Assembly (NCBI RefSeq): GCF_037126435.1
Contig: NZ_CP147020.1
Coordinates: forward strand, 124,001-188,000
Direction of reading: 5' to 3'
Length of the DNA stretch: 64,000 nt
Origin: Bernardetia sp. ABR2-2B
GTDB taxonomy: Bacteria; Bacteroidota; Bacteroidia; Cytophagales; Bernardetiaceae
Every line of letters begins with the position of its first letter. The first letter of the stretch is position 1. Under the pieces are notes generated by a model. The model was not told the origin of the DNA. It saw only the letters and a list, made by a program, of their open reading frames with translations, and made no database searches. The position numbers were made by a program, and so were the translations under genes. Positions 1-9,126 of this stretch are shown one piece after another.

Positions 1-242
1 AAATAAAGAAAGGAGAAGAAGTACAACCGACAGAGAAGAAAATAATCAAAAAACCTGCTATCAAAGTTAAAAAGATTGTTTCTCAACCAAAAGCAGAAAA
101 ATCAGAGGAAAAATTAAAAGATAAGCCAAAAAGTATAAAGAAAATTGTAATCAAGCCCAAGCTAAAGCCGATTAAGATAAAAATTCCTACATCAAATTCT
201 TCAGATAAAAATAAAAAAACAGGTGAAAAAGATGATGAATAA
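1..242 (+). CDS. Lysine-rich C-terminal fragment of an unidentified protein (5' end outside window)
   Basis: An open frame enters from the left edge and ends at TAA 240-242, giving the last 79 residues of a protein. The tail is extremely basic and low in complexity, with repeated K-P, K-I-V and I-K-P-K patterns, and it closes with an acidic G-E-K-D-D-E. Such tails occur on DNA- or RNA-binding proteins, but no domain is visible here, so I assign no function. A rho-independent hairpin follows directly at 250-286, which supports this as the true end of the gene. The frame is inferred from the lack of internal stops and from that terminator. Confidence 0.6.
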   Translation, partial: IKKGEEVQPTEKKIIKKPAIKVKKIVSQPKAEKSEEKLKDKPKSIKKIVIKPKLKPIKIKIPTSNSSDKNKKTGEKDDE

Positions 243-249
243 TTAACGT

Positions 250-286
250 AAAAAAGCCATTCTATTTTAAACAGAATGACTTTTTT
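250..286. terminator. Bidirectional rho-independent terminator
   Basis: CATTCT (258-263) pairs with AGAATG (273-278). The stem extends through A/T tracts on both sides with one C/A mismatch, and a T6 run follows on the plus strand. It lies between two convergent genes, so it can serve both. Confidence 0.75.
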
Positions 287-309
287 GAAAGTTTTAAAAA
301 GAAATAAAA

Positions 310-1440
310 TTAGTGTACTAATTCTTTCTCAAGTATAGAATTTATATCTACATACGGTAATTCAAATGCTTCAGCAACACCTTCATGGACAATATCACCT
401 TTAATGATGTTAAGTCCTAATAATAATTCTTTGTTTTCTTTACAAGCTTTTATCCAACCTTTATTGGCTAATTGAATAGCATAAGGGAATGTCGCATTCG
501 TAAGACCAACCGTAGAGGTATAAGGAACAGCTCCTGGCATATTGGCTACACAGTAATGAACCACATCATCAATAATATAAGTAGGGTCACGGTGTGTAGT
601 GGCTTTGGTTGTTTCGAAACAACCACCCTGATCAACAGCTACATCAACAAGTACAGTACCTGGGCGCATAAGTTTAAGCATTTCACGAGTAACTAAGCGA
701 GGAGCTTTTCTACCCGAAATCAAAACAGCACCAATAATCAAATCTGATTCTTGAACGGCTTGTTCGATATTATACTGGTTAGACATAATTGTCGTTACAT
801 TCTCAGCCATTACATCATCAAGATAACGCATACGAGGCAAACTAACATCCATAATAGTAACGTCTGCTCCCAAACCAGCAGCCATCTTTGCAGCTTGTGT
901 TCCTACAATTCCACCACCCAAAACAAGCACTTTAGCAGGTTGAACCCCAGGGATTCCACCCAAAAGAATACCACGCCCTTTAATTGGTTTTTCTAAATAT
1001 TTTGCCCCCTGCTGTACAGACATACGACCAGCTACTTCTGACATCGGAATAAGAAGAGGCAACGAACGGTCAGATTGTTCTACTGTTTCGTAAGCAATAC
1101 AAATAGCTTTTGCATCTATCATGGCTTTTGTTAGTGGCTCAGATGAAGCAAAATGAAAATAAGTAAAGACTACCTGATTTTCTTTGATTAATTTATACTC
1201 TGGCTCAATTGGCTCTTTTACCTTCATTATCATCTCTGCGATAGCATAAACATCTTCAATAGTAGGTAGAATTTTACCTCCTACACTTTCATAGAGAGCA
1301 TCAGGAAATCCACTTCCAATACCTGCACCTTTTTGAATATAAACGGTATGTCCGTGGTGAATAAGCTCGGCTACACCACCCACAGTAAGGGCTACACGAC
1401 TCTCGTCGGTCTTGATTTCCATTGGAACACCAATAATCAT
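310..1440 (-). CDS. ald: Alanine dehydrogenase
   Basis: NAD-dependent alanine dehydrogenase (L-alanine + NAD+ + H2O to pyruvate + ammonium + NADH), a cytoplasmic enzyme linking alanine and central carbon metabolism. The 376-residue length is normal for the family. The catalytic and substrate residues known from the family are all at the expected positions: R15, K75, H96 and D270. The Rossmann motif GGGIVG is at 175-180, with the acidic ribose-binding D198 after it. A TATATTTG promoter box lies on the same strand at 1550-1543. The gene stands alone, convergent with the fragment to its left. The related family is the transhydrogenase alpha subunit, but length and full conservation favour Ald. 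Confidence 0.95.
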   Translation of the reverse strand: MIIGVPMEIKTDESRVALTVGGVAELIHHGHTVYIQKGAGIGSGFPDALYESVGGKILPTIEDVYAIAEMIMKVKEPIEPEYKLIKENQVVFTYFHFASSEPLTKAMIDAKAICIAYETVEQSDRSLPLLIPMSEVAGRMSVQQGAKYLEKPIKGRGILLGGIPGVQPAKVLVLGGGIVGTQAAKMAAGLGADVTIMDVSLPRMRYLDDVMAENVTTIMSNQYNIEQAVQESDLIIGAVLISGRKAPRLVTREMLKLMRPGTVLVDVAVDQGGCFETTKATTHRDPTYIIDDVVHYCVANMPGAVPYTSTVGLTNATFPYAIQLANKGWIKACKENKELLLGLNIIKGDIVHEGVAEAFELPYVDINSILEKELVH

Positions 1441-1843
1441 AATTTTGTGTGTTTTTATAAATGTGTTGTAATTAGTATTTGAATCGATGAAGGATTAAAA
1501 TCGAATTACATAAAAGAATATTTCAGTTGTTATAACTTATCACAAATATAAATTTTTGAAATTAAATAACACATATTTTCACTATCAGCTTTTCAAAAAA
1601 GTCAAAAAAAGGTATTTATAAGTAGTTATACAGAATTATCAATACATATAACTAATTGGCAAGTGATTAATATGATTTTTAAGATAAAATACAAGATAAA
1701 TACAAATACAAGTAATTTTTTTTAAAAATACTTATTTAATTTTTATTGTATTATCCTATAATTATCATAAAATCGATAGCTCAGCGAAGCCAAATCACTC
1801 GCTAATTATGTTTGGCTACTTACAAAAAATAATTACTTACCAA
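1441..1843. other. Gene-free AT-rich intergenic region
   Basis: This 403-bp stretch holds the probable ald promoter (1543-1550, minus) and an inverted repeat AGCCAAA (1788-1794) / TTTGGCT (1811-1817) downstream of the NfeD-like gene. That repeat could form a weak stem-loop but has no T run. I see no tRNA, small ORF or other element. Confidence 0.6.
1543..1550 (-). promoter_or_regulatory. Bacteroidota -7 promoter box for ald
   Basis: The minus strand reads TATATTTG, a perfect TAnnTTTG match about 100 nt upstream of the ald start. No convincing -33 TTG is seen at normal spacing, so this is a candidate only. Confidence 0.45.
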
Positions 1844-2320
1844 CTAAGAAACAGTCGAACTAACATATATTTTTGAACCTTCTATTTTAGAAATCATAAT
1901 TTCTTTTCCCGAATCAATAAACTCGCCATTAAGTGAGCGCACTTCAAAAATTTCATCTTCAAAATTTACTCTTCCGTTTGGACGCAAACTAGAAATAGTT
2001 TTGCCTTTTTGTTTTGGGTAAAGAAACAATTTTCTTTCGGTATCTTTGTCATCATGTTTGCCTTCTATCATATGTTTTTGACTAAATTTCTCCCAAGATT
2101 TCGAACGAACACTATACGTAATTGCGCCAACATTAAAAACTGAAGCAATAGCAAGTGTCCAGATAGAAGTATCTATTCCGTAAAAAAAGTAAGTCAGAAC
2201 AGTACCAAATAAAGTTAGAAATAAGCTGATGACACCAAATTTTATCGTTCCTGAAAGAACTTCAATAGTAAGTGTAATCATAGCAAAGAAGAATAAAATA
2301 CCGATTATGAATAGTTCCAC
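1844..2320 (-). CDS. NfeD-like membrane protein
   Basis: A 158-residue protein with two or three hydrophobic segments in the first 85 residues and a C-terminal OB-fold-like domain at about 105-155. The pattern GKTISSLRPNGRVNFEDEIF, then a second glycine-rich strand, is the signature of NfeD C-terminal domains (G-x-a-x-t-x-L-R-P-x-G). NfeD proteins usually accompany SPFH/flotillin-type proteins at the membrane. No SPFH gene is adjacent here; the gene lies 34 bp after HMG-CoA synthase on the same strand and may be cotranscribed with it. The molecular role is therefore only inferred from the fold. Confidence 0.75.
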   Translation of the reverse strand: MELFIIGILFFFAMITLTIEVLSGTIKFGVISLFLTLFGTVLTYFFYGIDTSIWTLAIASVFNVGAITYSVRSKSWEKFSQKHMIEGKHDDKDTERKLFLYPKQKGKTISSLRPNGRVNFEDEIFEVRSLNGEFIDSGKEIMISKIEGSKIYVSSTVS

Positions 2321-2354
2321 TAATATATGTAGAGTTTAGGTTAAGAATAAAACT

Positions 2355-3716
2355 TTATTTTGAATACGAATAAATACGTGCTTTGGTTAAAGTTTCTGGT
2401 TCTTTTTTGATTTCAGATAACACAAAACCCTCTTTATTATTATCTAATGGAGAAGTCAATGTTTTATCGTGTAAATTTTCATAATCTTCTAGTTCGATAG
2501 TCTTTCTATTTTTTAGTGTAGAGAAAACTTCAAATTTTTCAATAATCTCTTTTGCCATTGATTGTAAAACTCCTTCGAAAACCTTTGATTTTGAGCCACT
2601 TCCATATGCACAAAAACCTATTTTTTGATTATCTAAGACTTCATTTTTATCTATCTTTTTTTCCAAGCAACTCATCAAAGCCATAAAAATAGAAGCTGTG
2701 TACATATTTCCAATTTCAGAAGAAGCTAATTGACTATCAGCTATTTTTTCCTTTACAAAATCTCCATATAAATCTGTCTTAGAAACAAGTCTAAAAAGTT
2801 GATTTGACTCTAATTCTTCTTTACTCAAATTCAACTTTTCTGAATACTCCTTTTTTATCTCTTTATTTGCTGTCAAAATTCTCTCTTCTGTAAAAAGCTG
2901 ACTGAACATTCTTTTTCCATGAAAGGCATAAGGCAAATGAAAAATTAAGCTATTCCATTTTTCTGAAAGAATATCATTTTTATCATATAAATCTTCCCTA
3001 ACAGCCTGTTCTTTGAATGAAAAATAAGCATCATGCAAACGGTTTTGATAGCACGAATTAGAAAACTGACCATCAAAAACAGGGGTTTCACTAAAGTCAG
3101 GCTTGAAAAAATCGTGTTCACTTTTTGTAGAAACACCCCAAACATCATTTATAGCTAATAATCTAGGGTTTTGTTTGACAAGCATGGCGACTGCTCCTGC
3201 GCCTTGTGTGTATTCGCCACCAGACTCTTTTTCATATTTTGCATAATCTGTGCAAACGACAATACCAATACGGTTTTTTTTATTTCTAGCCCAATCTAGC
3301 GTATTATGAAGTGCATCAACACCACCAATACATGCAAAAGTCATATCTATGGCATCACAATTTTCAAAGAGTTCTGTGGTCTTTTTGTCTTGCAATTTTT
3401 CGTTTACCATTCCCAAAACGTAAGTCGCAATAGGTTTTGCGCCATCAAGACCAGATTCTGTTCCTATATAAAGTCTTCCAATATCTTTTGGGTTGAGATT
3501 ATAATCAGTTATCAATTTCAAAACGGCATTGGCTGCCATACTTGCAGCATCTTCGTCAGTATCTGGAAGAGCCATTTTCAAAACGCCCAAACCTTTACTT
3601 AATTTATCATAATCAATATTTCTTGAGGGAGCTAACGTTTTTAAATCTAAATAAATAGAAGGAACATAAAAAGACATGGCATCAATGCCAACTTGTACTG
3701 TATTTTGATTCATCAA
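2355..3716 (-). CDS. mvaS: Hydroxymethylglutaryl-CoA synthase
   Basis: Condenses acetyl-CoA and acetoacetyl-CoA to HMG-CoA, the first committed step of the mevalonate route to isoprenoids. The 453-residue thiolase-fold protein shows the three family catalytic residues: E87 in GTESGLDG, the acyl-accepting C129 in DMTFACIGG and H260 in FHLPYAF. The start is one of two adjacent ATG codons. Other mevalonate genes are not in the window, but CrtZ (59677) and a carotenoid oxygenase (46859) show the cell uses isoprenoid products. The related KAS III family is shorter and lacks this C-terminal layout. Confidence 0.93.
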   Translation of the reverse strand: MMNQNTVQVGIDAMSFYVPSIYLDLKTLAPSRNIDYDKLSKGLGVLKMALPDTDEDAASMAANAVLKLITDYNLNPKDIGRLYIGTESGLDGAKPIATYVLGMVNEKLQDKKTTELFENCDAIDMTFACIGGVDALHNTLDWARNKKNRIGIVVCTDYAKYEKESGGEYTQGAGAVAMLVKQNPRLLAINDVWGVSTKSEHDFFKPDFSETPVFDGQFSNSCYQNRLHDAYFSFKEQAVREDLYDKNDILSEKWNSLIFHLPYAFHGKRMFSQLFTEERILTANKEIKKEYSEKLNLSKEELESNQLFRLVSKTDLYGDFVKEKIADSQLASSEIGNMYTASIFMALMSCLEKKIDKNEVLDNQKIGFCAYGSGSKSKVFEGVLQSMAKEIIEKFEVFSTLKNRKTIELEDYENLHDKTLTSPLDNNKEGFVLSEIKKEPETLTKARIYSYSK

Positions 3717-3939
3717 AGAAAGAGGTCAGAGATAAGTAAGGTAAATAATTTGTCTGTGCGTGTTTTATCGGTCTTTTTTTACTGTTTACAAATCTATATA
3801 AAATCTAGTAGAAATGATAATGATTCCATTTTGAAAGTGTTTTGTTAGAAATAATAATTGAATTTTTTTAATAGAATACTGTACTTTTTTAGTTGAAAAA
3901 TGAATTTAACGATTATTTAACACGGTATTTCTAAATTTA

Positions 3940-3971
3940 TTTGGAAAATAAAAAAAGGTATTGTATAATTG
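3940..3971 (+). promoter_or_regulatory. Promoter of the methionine leader
   Basis: TTTG (3940-3943) and TATAATTG (3964-3971) are separated by 20 bp. This fits the Bacteroidota -33/-7 arrangement (TTG, about 19 bp, TAnnTTTG), with one mismatch in the -7 box. The predicted transcript would begin near 3978, shortly before the riboswitch. Confidence 0.5.
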
Positions 3972-4030
3972 CATCACACTTCAACTACACTTAGTCAAAT
4001 CTAAATTATTATTGATTTACTAAGCTGTAT

Positions 4031-4136
4031 GAGATTTATAAAGAAGTACAGAGAGAACAGGCTCAATGATGTACTGGCAACCTGCCGTTATTTTGTAACT
4101 ACAAATAAGCAAGGTGCTAATTCCTGCCTAAATCAA
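4031..4136 (+). promoter_or_regulatory. SAM-I (S-box) riboswitch aptamer
   Basis: The sequence carries the S-box core in order: AGAG (about 4050), GGCTCAATGA, CTGGCAACC (4074-4082), then AAGGTGCTAATTCCTGC (4111-4127). Pairing supports the fold: P1 GATTTA (4033-4038) with TAAATC (4129-4134), P2 GTAC with GTAC, and P3 TTATTTTG with CAAATAA. The 5' half is less G-rich than the Firmicutes consensus. It lies upstream of metY, the expected context for SAM feedback. A covariance-model score was not available, so subclass within the SAM-I clan is my reading. Confidence 0.87.
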
Positions 4137-4141
4137 ATTTT

Positions 4142-4173
4142 TTCTTTTGTGTTTTGAAAAAAACACGAAAGAA
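4142..4173 (+). promoter_or_regulatory. Strong hairpin directly after the SAM aptamer, probable expression platform
   Basis: TTCTTTTGTGTTTT (4142-4155) pairs with AAAACACGAAAGAA (4160-4173) over 14 bp with a single G-U wobble, closed by a GAAA tetraloop. It starts 8 nt after the P1 3' strand. Only three T residues follow, so it is not a classical terminator. It ends 27 nt before the leader-peptide ATG and could affect its translation. Confidence 0.65.
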
Positions 4174-4200
4174 TTTAGGACATATAAATTTACAACCATA

Positions 4201-4365
4201 ATGAATACAGACATTCTACACGCTGACCATAATCAGCACTCCGAAACGGAAGTATCTCAATCAACAGTTCATATCTCAAATAAGGGAGTTACTATCATCA
4301 ACTCTACTTCTTGCCGAGCCTTTTACTTAGCTAACTCTAAAGCTATGTGTTGTTGCTGCCGTTAA
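4201..4365 (+). CDS. 54-residue leader peptide ending in four cysteines
   Basis: A small ORF between the SAM riboswitch and metY. It starts at ATG 4201 and ends CCCCR-stop, with codons TGT TGT TGC TGC CGT TAA at 4348-4365. The N-terminal part is polar and unremarkable; the C-terminal part (TSCRAFYLANSKAMCCCCR) looks constrained. Runs of regulatory codons just before the stop are typical of attenuation leader peptides, where ribosome stalling at low charged tRNA changes downstream RNA folding. I infer a cysteine-sensing leader for the sulfur-assimilating metY gene. An in-frame upstream TTG at 4147 lies inside the hairpin and is an unlikely start. An alternative is a small secreted or metal-binding Cys-rich peptide, but there is no signal sequence. 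Confidence 0.7.
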   Translation: MNTDILHADHNQHSETEVSQSTVHISNKGVTIINSTSCRAFYLANSKAMCCCCR

Positions 4366-5958
<1,593 letters not shown>

Positions 5959-5964
5959 ATTTTT

Positions 5965-6000
5965 TAAACCTATAAGGTTTTCAGAAACCTTATAAGTTTA
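5965..6000. terminator. Stem-loop after metY
   Basis: TAAAC-c-TATAAGGTTT pairs with AAACCTTATA-a-GTTTA around a TCAG loop, giving a 15-16 bp stem with one mismatch. There is no long T run immediately after it. Confidence 0.5.
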
Positions 6001-6006
6001 GGCAAA

Positions 6007-6038
6007 AAAACCTTGTTTCGGCTAGGAAACAAGGTTTT
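6007..6038 (+). terminator. Rho-independent terminator after metY
   Basis: AAAACCTTGTTTC (6007-6019) pairs perfectly with GAAACAAGGTTTT (6026-6038). The stem is preceded by a further A run and ends in T4. It probably uncouples metY from osmC-metX-hom, at least partly. Confidence 0.75.
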
Positions 6039-6057
6039 GATTATCAATTTTCATTCA

Positions 6058-6075
6058 ATGAGGTTGCAGCCTCAT
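6058..6075. repeat. Short inverted repeat upstream of osmC
   Basis: ATGAGG (6058-6063) pairs with CCTCAT (6070-6075) around TTGCAG, about 40 bp before the osmC ATG. It may be part of the osmC leader or an operator; the function is unknown. Confidence 0.35.
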
Positions 6076-6112
6076 CTTATTAATTATCTAATCATTACAA
6101 ATTTACAAAAAT

Positions 6113-6574
6113 ATGTCTATACTTTCTTTCTCATTTCAAGGAATCAATCAAAGTGCAGCCAAATTTAAAGGAAAAAGTCGTCAGTTTGATTTAACAATCG
6201 ATGAACCCATTGAACTTGGTGGAACAAACCAATATCCTAATCCTGTCGAATATATTTTGGCTGGTTATGCAGGTTGCCTAAATGTAGTGGCGCATATTGT
6301 AGCCAAAGAACTAAATATTGACCTTCAAAAGCTAGAAATCAATGTTTCTGGTCATCTCAATCCTGCTAAATTATTTGGAGAAGATACAGAAGAACGTGCT
6401 GGTTATCAGCGTATTCAAGTAAGTCTGAAACCTCAAACTAATGCTAGTGATGTAGAGTTGCTAGGTTGGTTGCAGGAGATAGAAAGACGTTGCCCAGTAG
6501 GAGATAATTTGCAAAATGAAACTCCTATTTCTCTACAAATTGAAAAACAAACATTTGTAGCTTCATTGAATTAA
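6113..6574 (+). CDS. OsmC/Ohr-family thiol peroxidase-like protein
   Basis: A 153-residue OsmC-fold protein. The two redox cysteines of the family are present: C55 in GYAGCLN on the central helix and C127 in ERRCPVGDNL. Family members reduce organic hydroperoxides with dithiols, but many, including the YhfA-like branch, have no proven substrate. It sits between metY and metX with the same orientation, after metY's terminator and 77 bp before metX. The context suggests a link to sulfur or sulfide chemistry, but that is inference. The specific subfamily (Ohr, OsmC or YhfA) cannot be fixed here. Confidence 0.85.
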   Translation: MSILSFSFQGINQSAAKFKGKSRQFDLTIDEPIELGGTNQYPNPVEYILAGYAGCLNVVAHIVAKELNIDLQKLEINVSGHLNPAKLFGEDTEERAGYQRIQVSLKPQTNASDVELLGWLQEIERRCPVGDNLQNETPISLQIEKQTFVASLN

Positions 6575-6596
6575 TAAAAATAACAAATCAACCAGT

Positions 6597-6624
6597 AGTA
6601 GGGACAACGTATGCATTGTCCCTA
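6597..6624. repeat. Inverted repeat between osmC and metX
   Basis: GTAGGGACA pairs with TGTCCCTAC around an ACGTATGCAT loop. No T run follows. An in-frame TTG start of the metX reading frame (6616) lies inside this hairpin, another reason to prefer the ATG at 6652. Confidence 0.5.
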
Positions 6625-6651
6625 CATTTATACATTCGTAATTGTTCTTTT

Positions 6652-7725
6652 ATGCTAAACTATTTTGATTCTGATACTGAATTTATCCTTGAAAGTGGTC
6701 AAACGCTGCCTTCGCTTCGTCTTGCTTATCATACTTTTGGAAAGCTCAATGATAAAAAAGACAATGTCGTTTGGATTTGTCATGCCCTGACTGCAAATAG
6801 TAATCCGTTGGAATGGTGGGATATATTGTTAGGAAATGAGGTAGGAGAAAATAAAATAATTAATACAGAAGAGCATTTTATTGTTTGTGTAAATATTTTG
6901 GGTTCTTGTTATGGTTCTACAAATGCGCTTTCAGAAAATTCTAAAACTGGACAGCCATTTTATCATGAGTTTCCATTTTTTACTATCCGTGATATTGTTA
7001 GTGGAATTGATTTACTTAGAAAAGAATTGCAATCAAAGTTAGATTTTGAAAAAATTTGGCTTTGCATCGGTGGCTCAATGGGAGGACAACAAGCAATGGA
7101 GTGGGCAATAAAAGAACCTAGTCTTATAGAAAATTTAGCTCTAATTGCTACAAATGCTCGTCATTCAGCTTGGGGAATTGCCTTTAATTCTTCTCAACGC
7201 CAAGCTATCGAAAATGACCCTACTTGGGAAACTAATGATAAAAAAGCTGGACTAAGTGGAATGAAAGTAGCTCGTAGTATTGCGCTTTTATCCTATCGAA
7301 ATTATGAAGCCTATAATCTTACTCAAACAGATACCGATGAACGAACAGAAAAATTCAGTTCAGAATCTTATCAAAAATACCAAGGCGAAAAATTAGCACA
7401 GCGTTTTGATGCTTTTGCGTATTACAATCTTTCTAAGGCGATGGATTCGCACAATGTAGGACGAAATAGAGGAGGAATTGAAAAAGCACTTTTAAAAATT
7501 AAGGCAAAAACAGTTGTAGTTAGTATTACAAATGATGTTTTATTTCCCTCTCAAGACCAAAAACTTTTGGCAAAACATATTCCTGATGCAAGCTATTTTG
7601 AGATAAAATCTCCTTACGGACACGATGGTTTTTTGCTAGAGGGAGAAAAGTTAAGCAAAATTTTATCGGATAACATTTCATTTAATGAAAATACAGTAGA
7701 GACAAAGCACGTTTTGTCTAAATAA
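6652..7725 (+). CDS. metX: Homoserine O-acetyltransferase (MetX)
   Basis: Alpha/beta-hydrolase-fold enzyme that activates homoserine as O-acetylhomoserine for MetY. From the ATG at 6652 it is 357 residues. The nucleophile is S142 in IGGSMGGQQAMEW; D295 in TNDVLFP and H324 in YGHDGFLLE complete the triad. N-terminal features (AYHTFGKLN, VWICHALTANS, NILGSCYGSTN) are classic MetX. The upstream in-frame TTG would add 12 residues from inside a hairpin, so I choose the ATG. It is followed after 19 bp by hom, which makes its substrate. Acetyl rather than succinyl specificity is inferred from the family and from MetY. Confidence 0.93.
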   Translation: MLNYFDSDTEFILESGQTLPSLRLAYHTFGKLNDKKDNVVWICHALTANSNPLEWWDILLGNEVGENKIINTEEHFIVCVNILGSCYGSTNALSENSKTGQPFYHEFPFFTIRDIVSGIDLLRKELQSKLDFEKIWLCIGGSMGGQQAMEWAIKEPSLIENLALIATNARHSAWGIAFNSSQRQAIENDPTWETNDKKAGLSGMKVARSIALLSYRNYEAYNLTQTDTDERTEKFSSESYQKYQGEKLAQRFDAFAYYNLSKAMDSHNVGRNRGGIEKALLKIKAKTVVVSITNDVLFPSQDQKLLAKHIPDASYFEIKSPYGHDGFLLEGEKLSKILSDNISFNENTVETKHVLSK

Positions 7726-7744
7726 TTTATAGTAAAATTCAATT

Positions 7745-9052
7745 ATGAAAAAAACATTAAAAATTGGTTTATTTGGTTTTGGTTGTGTTGGCGAAGGACT
7801 TTATGATATTCTCCAAAATAACACAGAAAATACAGGGTTTGAAGCAGATATTGTAAAAATCTGTGTCAAAAACAAAGAAAAAAAGCGTTCTATTGATTCA
7901 TCTTATTTTACTTATGATAAGAATGAAATTTTGGAAAACGAAGAAATAAACACGATAGTAGAGCTGATTTCGGATGCAGAAGAAGCCTATCATATCGTCA
8001 AAAAAGCCTTGCAAAGTGGAAAAAATGTAGTTACGGCAAACAAAAAAATGATTGCGCTGCATTTGGAAGAACTCGTACAAATCCAAAAAGAAGCAGGAAC
8101 ATCACTTCTGTATGAAGCTGCTGCATGTGGAAGTATTCCGATTGTAAGAACGTTGGCAGAGTATTATGATAATGAACTTTTATATTCTGTAAGTGGAATT
8201 TTTAATGGTTCATCAAATTATATTCTATCAAAAATAGCGAATGAAAATCTAACGTATGATGTTGCTCTAAAACAGGCACAAGACTTAGGTTTTGCAGAAG
8301 CAGATCCAACACTTGATGTCGCTGGTTTTGATCCAACTTATAAACTTTGTCTTTTGGCAGCACAAGCGTATGGAATTTTCGTCAATCCTGATGAAGTATT
8401 GAGAATTGGAATTAATAATCTCAAAAAAGAAGATATTGATTTTGCTAAGAATTACATTAGACAAGATAATAAAAGTCAAAAAACTACGAATTTCAAAGTA
8501 AAATTGGTAGCTACTATTTCACGTATCGGAAATGTAGAAGAGAACAAACTATTGCTTTATGTTTTACCTACTTTCATTAGCCATGAAAATCCATTGTATA
8601 ATGTAGAAAATGAAAATAATGCTGTTTTGGTAGAAGCTGCTTTTTCAGACAAACAAACTTTCATCGGAAAAGGAGCAGGAGGACACCCCACAGGTTCTGC
8701 AGTTTTATCAGATATTTCTGCGTTGCGTTATGATTATCAATACGAGTATAGAAAAACAGAAAGAAATAAAACTAAAAAATCAAGTTTTTCTCCCACAAGA
8801 AAAGCTCTAGCAGAAGTTTATTTGCGTTTTGATGAGAGTTTAATGGAAAATAAATTGAGAGAGAATATTAGTTTTGAAGAAATTATAATAAGAGGAAAAA
8901 ATTATATCATTGTCAAAATCTCTCTATCCGAACTCTTTGAAAACCGTGATTTCATTGAAGAAAATAAAATTTTTGTGGCGATTAGTGGAGAGGTAAAAGC
9001 CTTTAATAAAGAAAGTCAAGAAAAAGAAAATGTAACTTCTACTATTTATTAA
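7745..9052 (+). CDS. hom: Homoserine dehydrogenase
   Basis: Reduces aspartate semialdehyde to homoserine, the branch-point precursor of methionine and threonine. The 435-residue protein has an N-terminal dinucleotide-binding motif GFGCVGEG (11-18), VTANKKMIA, the catalytic-domain signature GIFNGSSNYIL and FAEADPTLDVAGFDP, then a C-terminal extension in the ACT-domain position. It is not fused to aspartate kinase. It is 19 bp after metX and almost certainly in the same transcript, so homoserine made here is directed to methionine. A strong terminator (9065-9108) follows. Confidence 0.94.
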   Translation: MKKTLKIGLFGFGCVGEGLYDILQNNTENTGFEADIVKICVKNKEKKRSIDSSYFTYDKNEILENEEINTIVELISDAEEAYHIVKKALQSGKNVVTANKKMIALHLEELVQIQKEAGTSLLYEAAACGSIPIVRTLAEYYDNELLYSVSGIFNGSSNYILSKIANENLTYDVALKQAQDLGFAEADPTLDVAGFDPTYKLCLLAAQAYGIFVNPDEVLRIGINNLKKEDIDFAKNYIRQDNKSQKTTNFKVKLVATISRIGNVEENKLLLYVLPTFISHENPLYNVENENNAVLVEAAFSDKQTFIGKGAGGHPTGSAVLSDISALRYDYQYEYRKTERNKTKKSSFSPTRKALAEVYLRFDESLMENKLRENISFEEIIIRGKNYIIVKISLSELFENRDFIEENKIFVAISGEVKAFNKESQEKENVTSTIY

Positions 9053-9064
9053 AAATGATTTATC

Positions 9065-9108
9065 AAAAAAACAGCCATTTTGTTATTTAAACAAAATGGC
9101 TGTTTTTT
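9065..9108. terminator. Bidirectional rho-independent terminator after hom
   Basis: AACAGCCATTTTGT pairs perfectly with ACAAAATGGCTGTT around TATTTAA, with A/T tracts extending both arms and T7 downstream. It serves hom and the convergent LysM gene. Confidence 0.88.
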
Positions 9109-9126
9109 TGTGCAGAGACTTCAGAA

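Noticed and set aside
4147-4200. Upstream TTG extension of the Cys leader ORF
   Set aside because: The codon lies inside the 4142-4173 hairpin; the ATG at 4201 gives a cleaner leader peptide.
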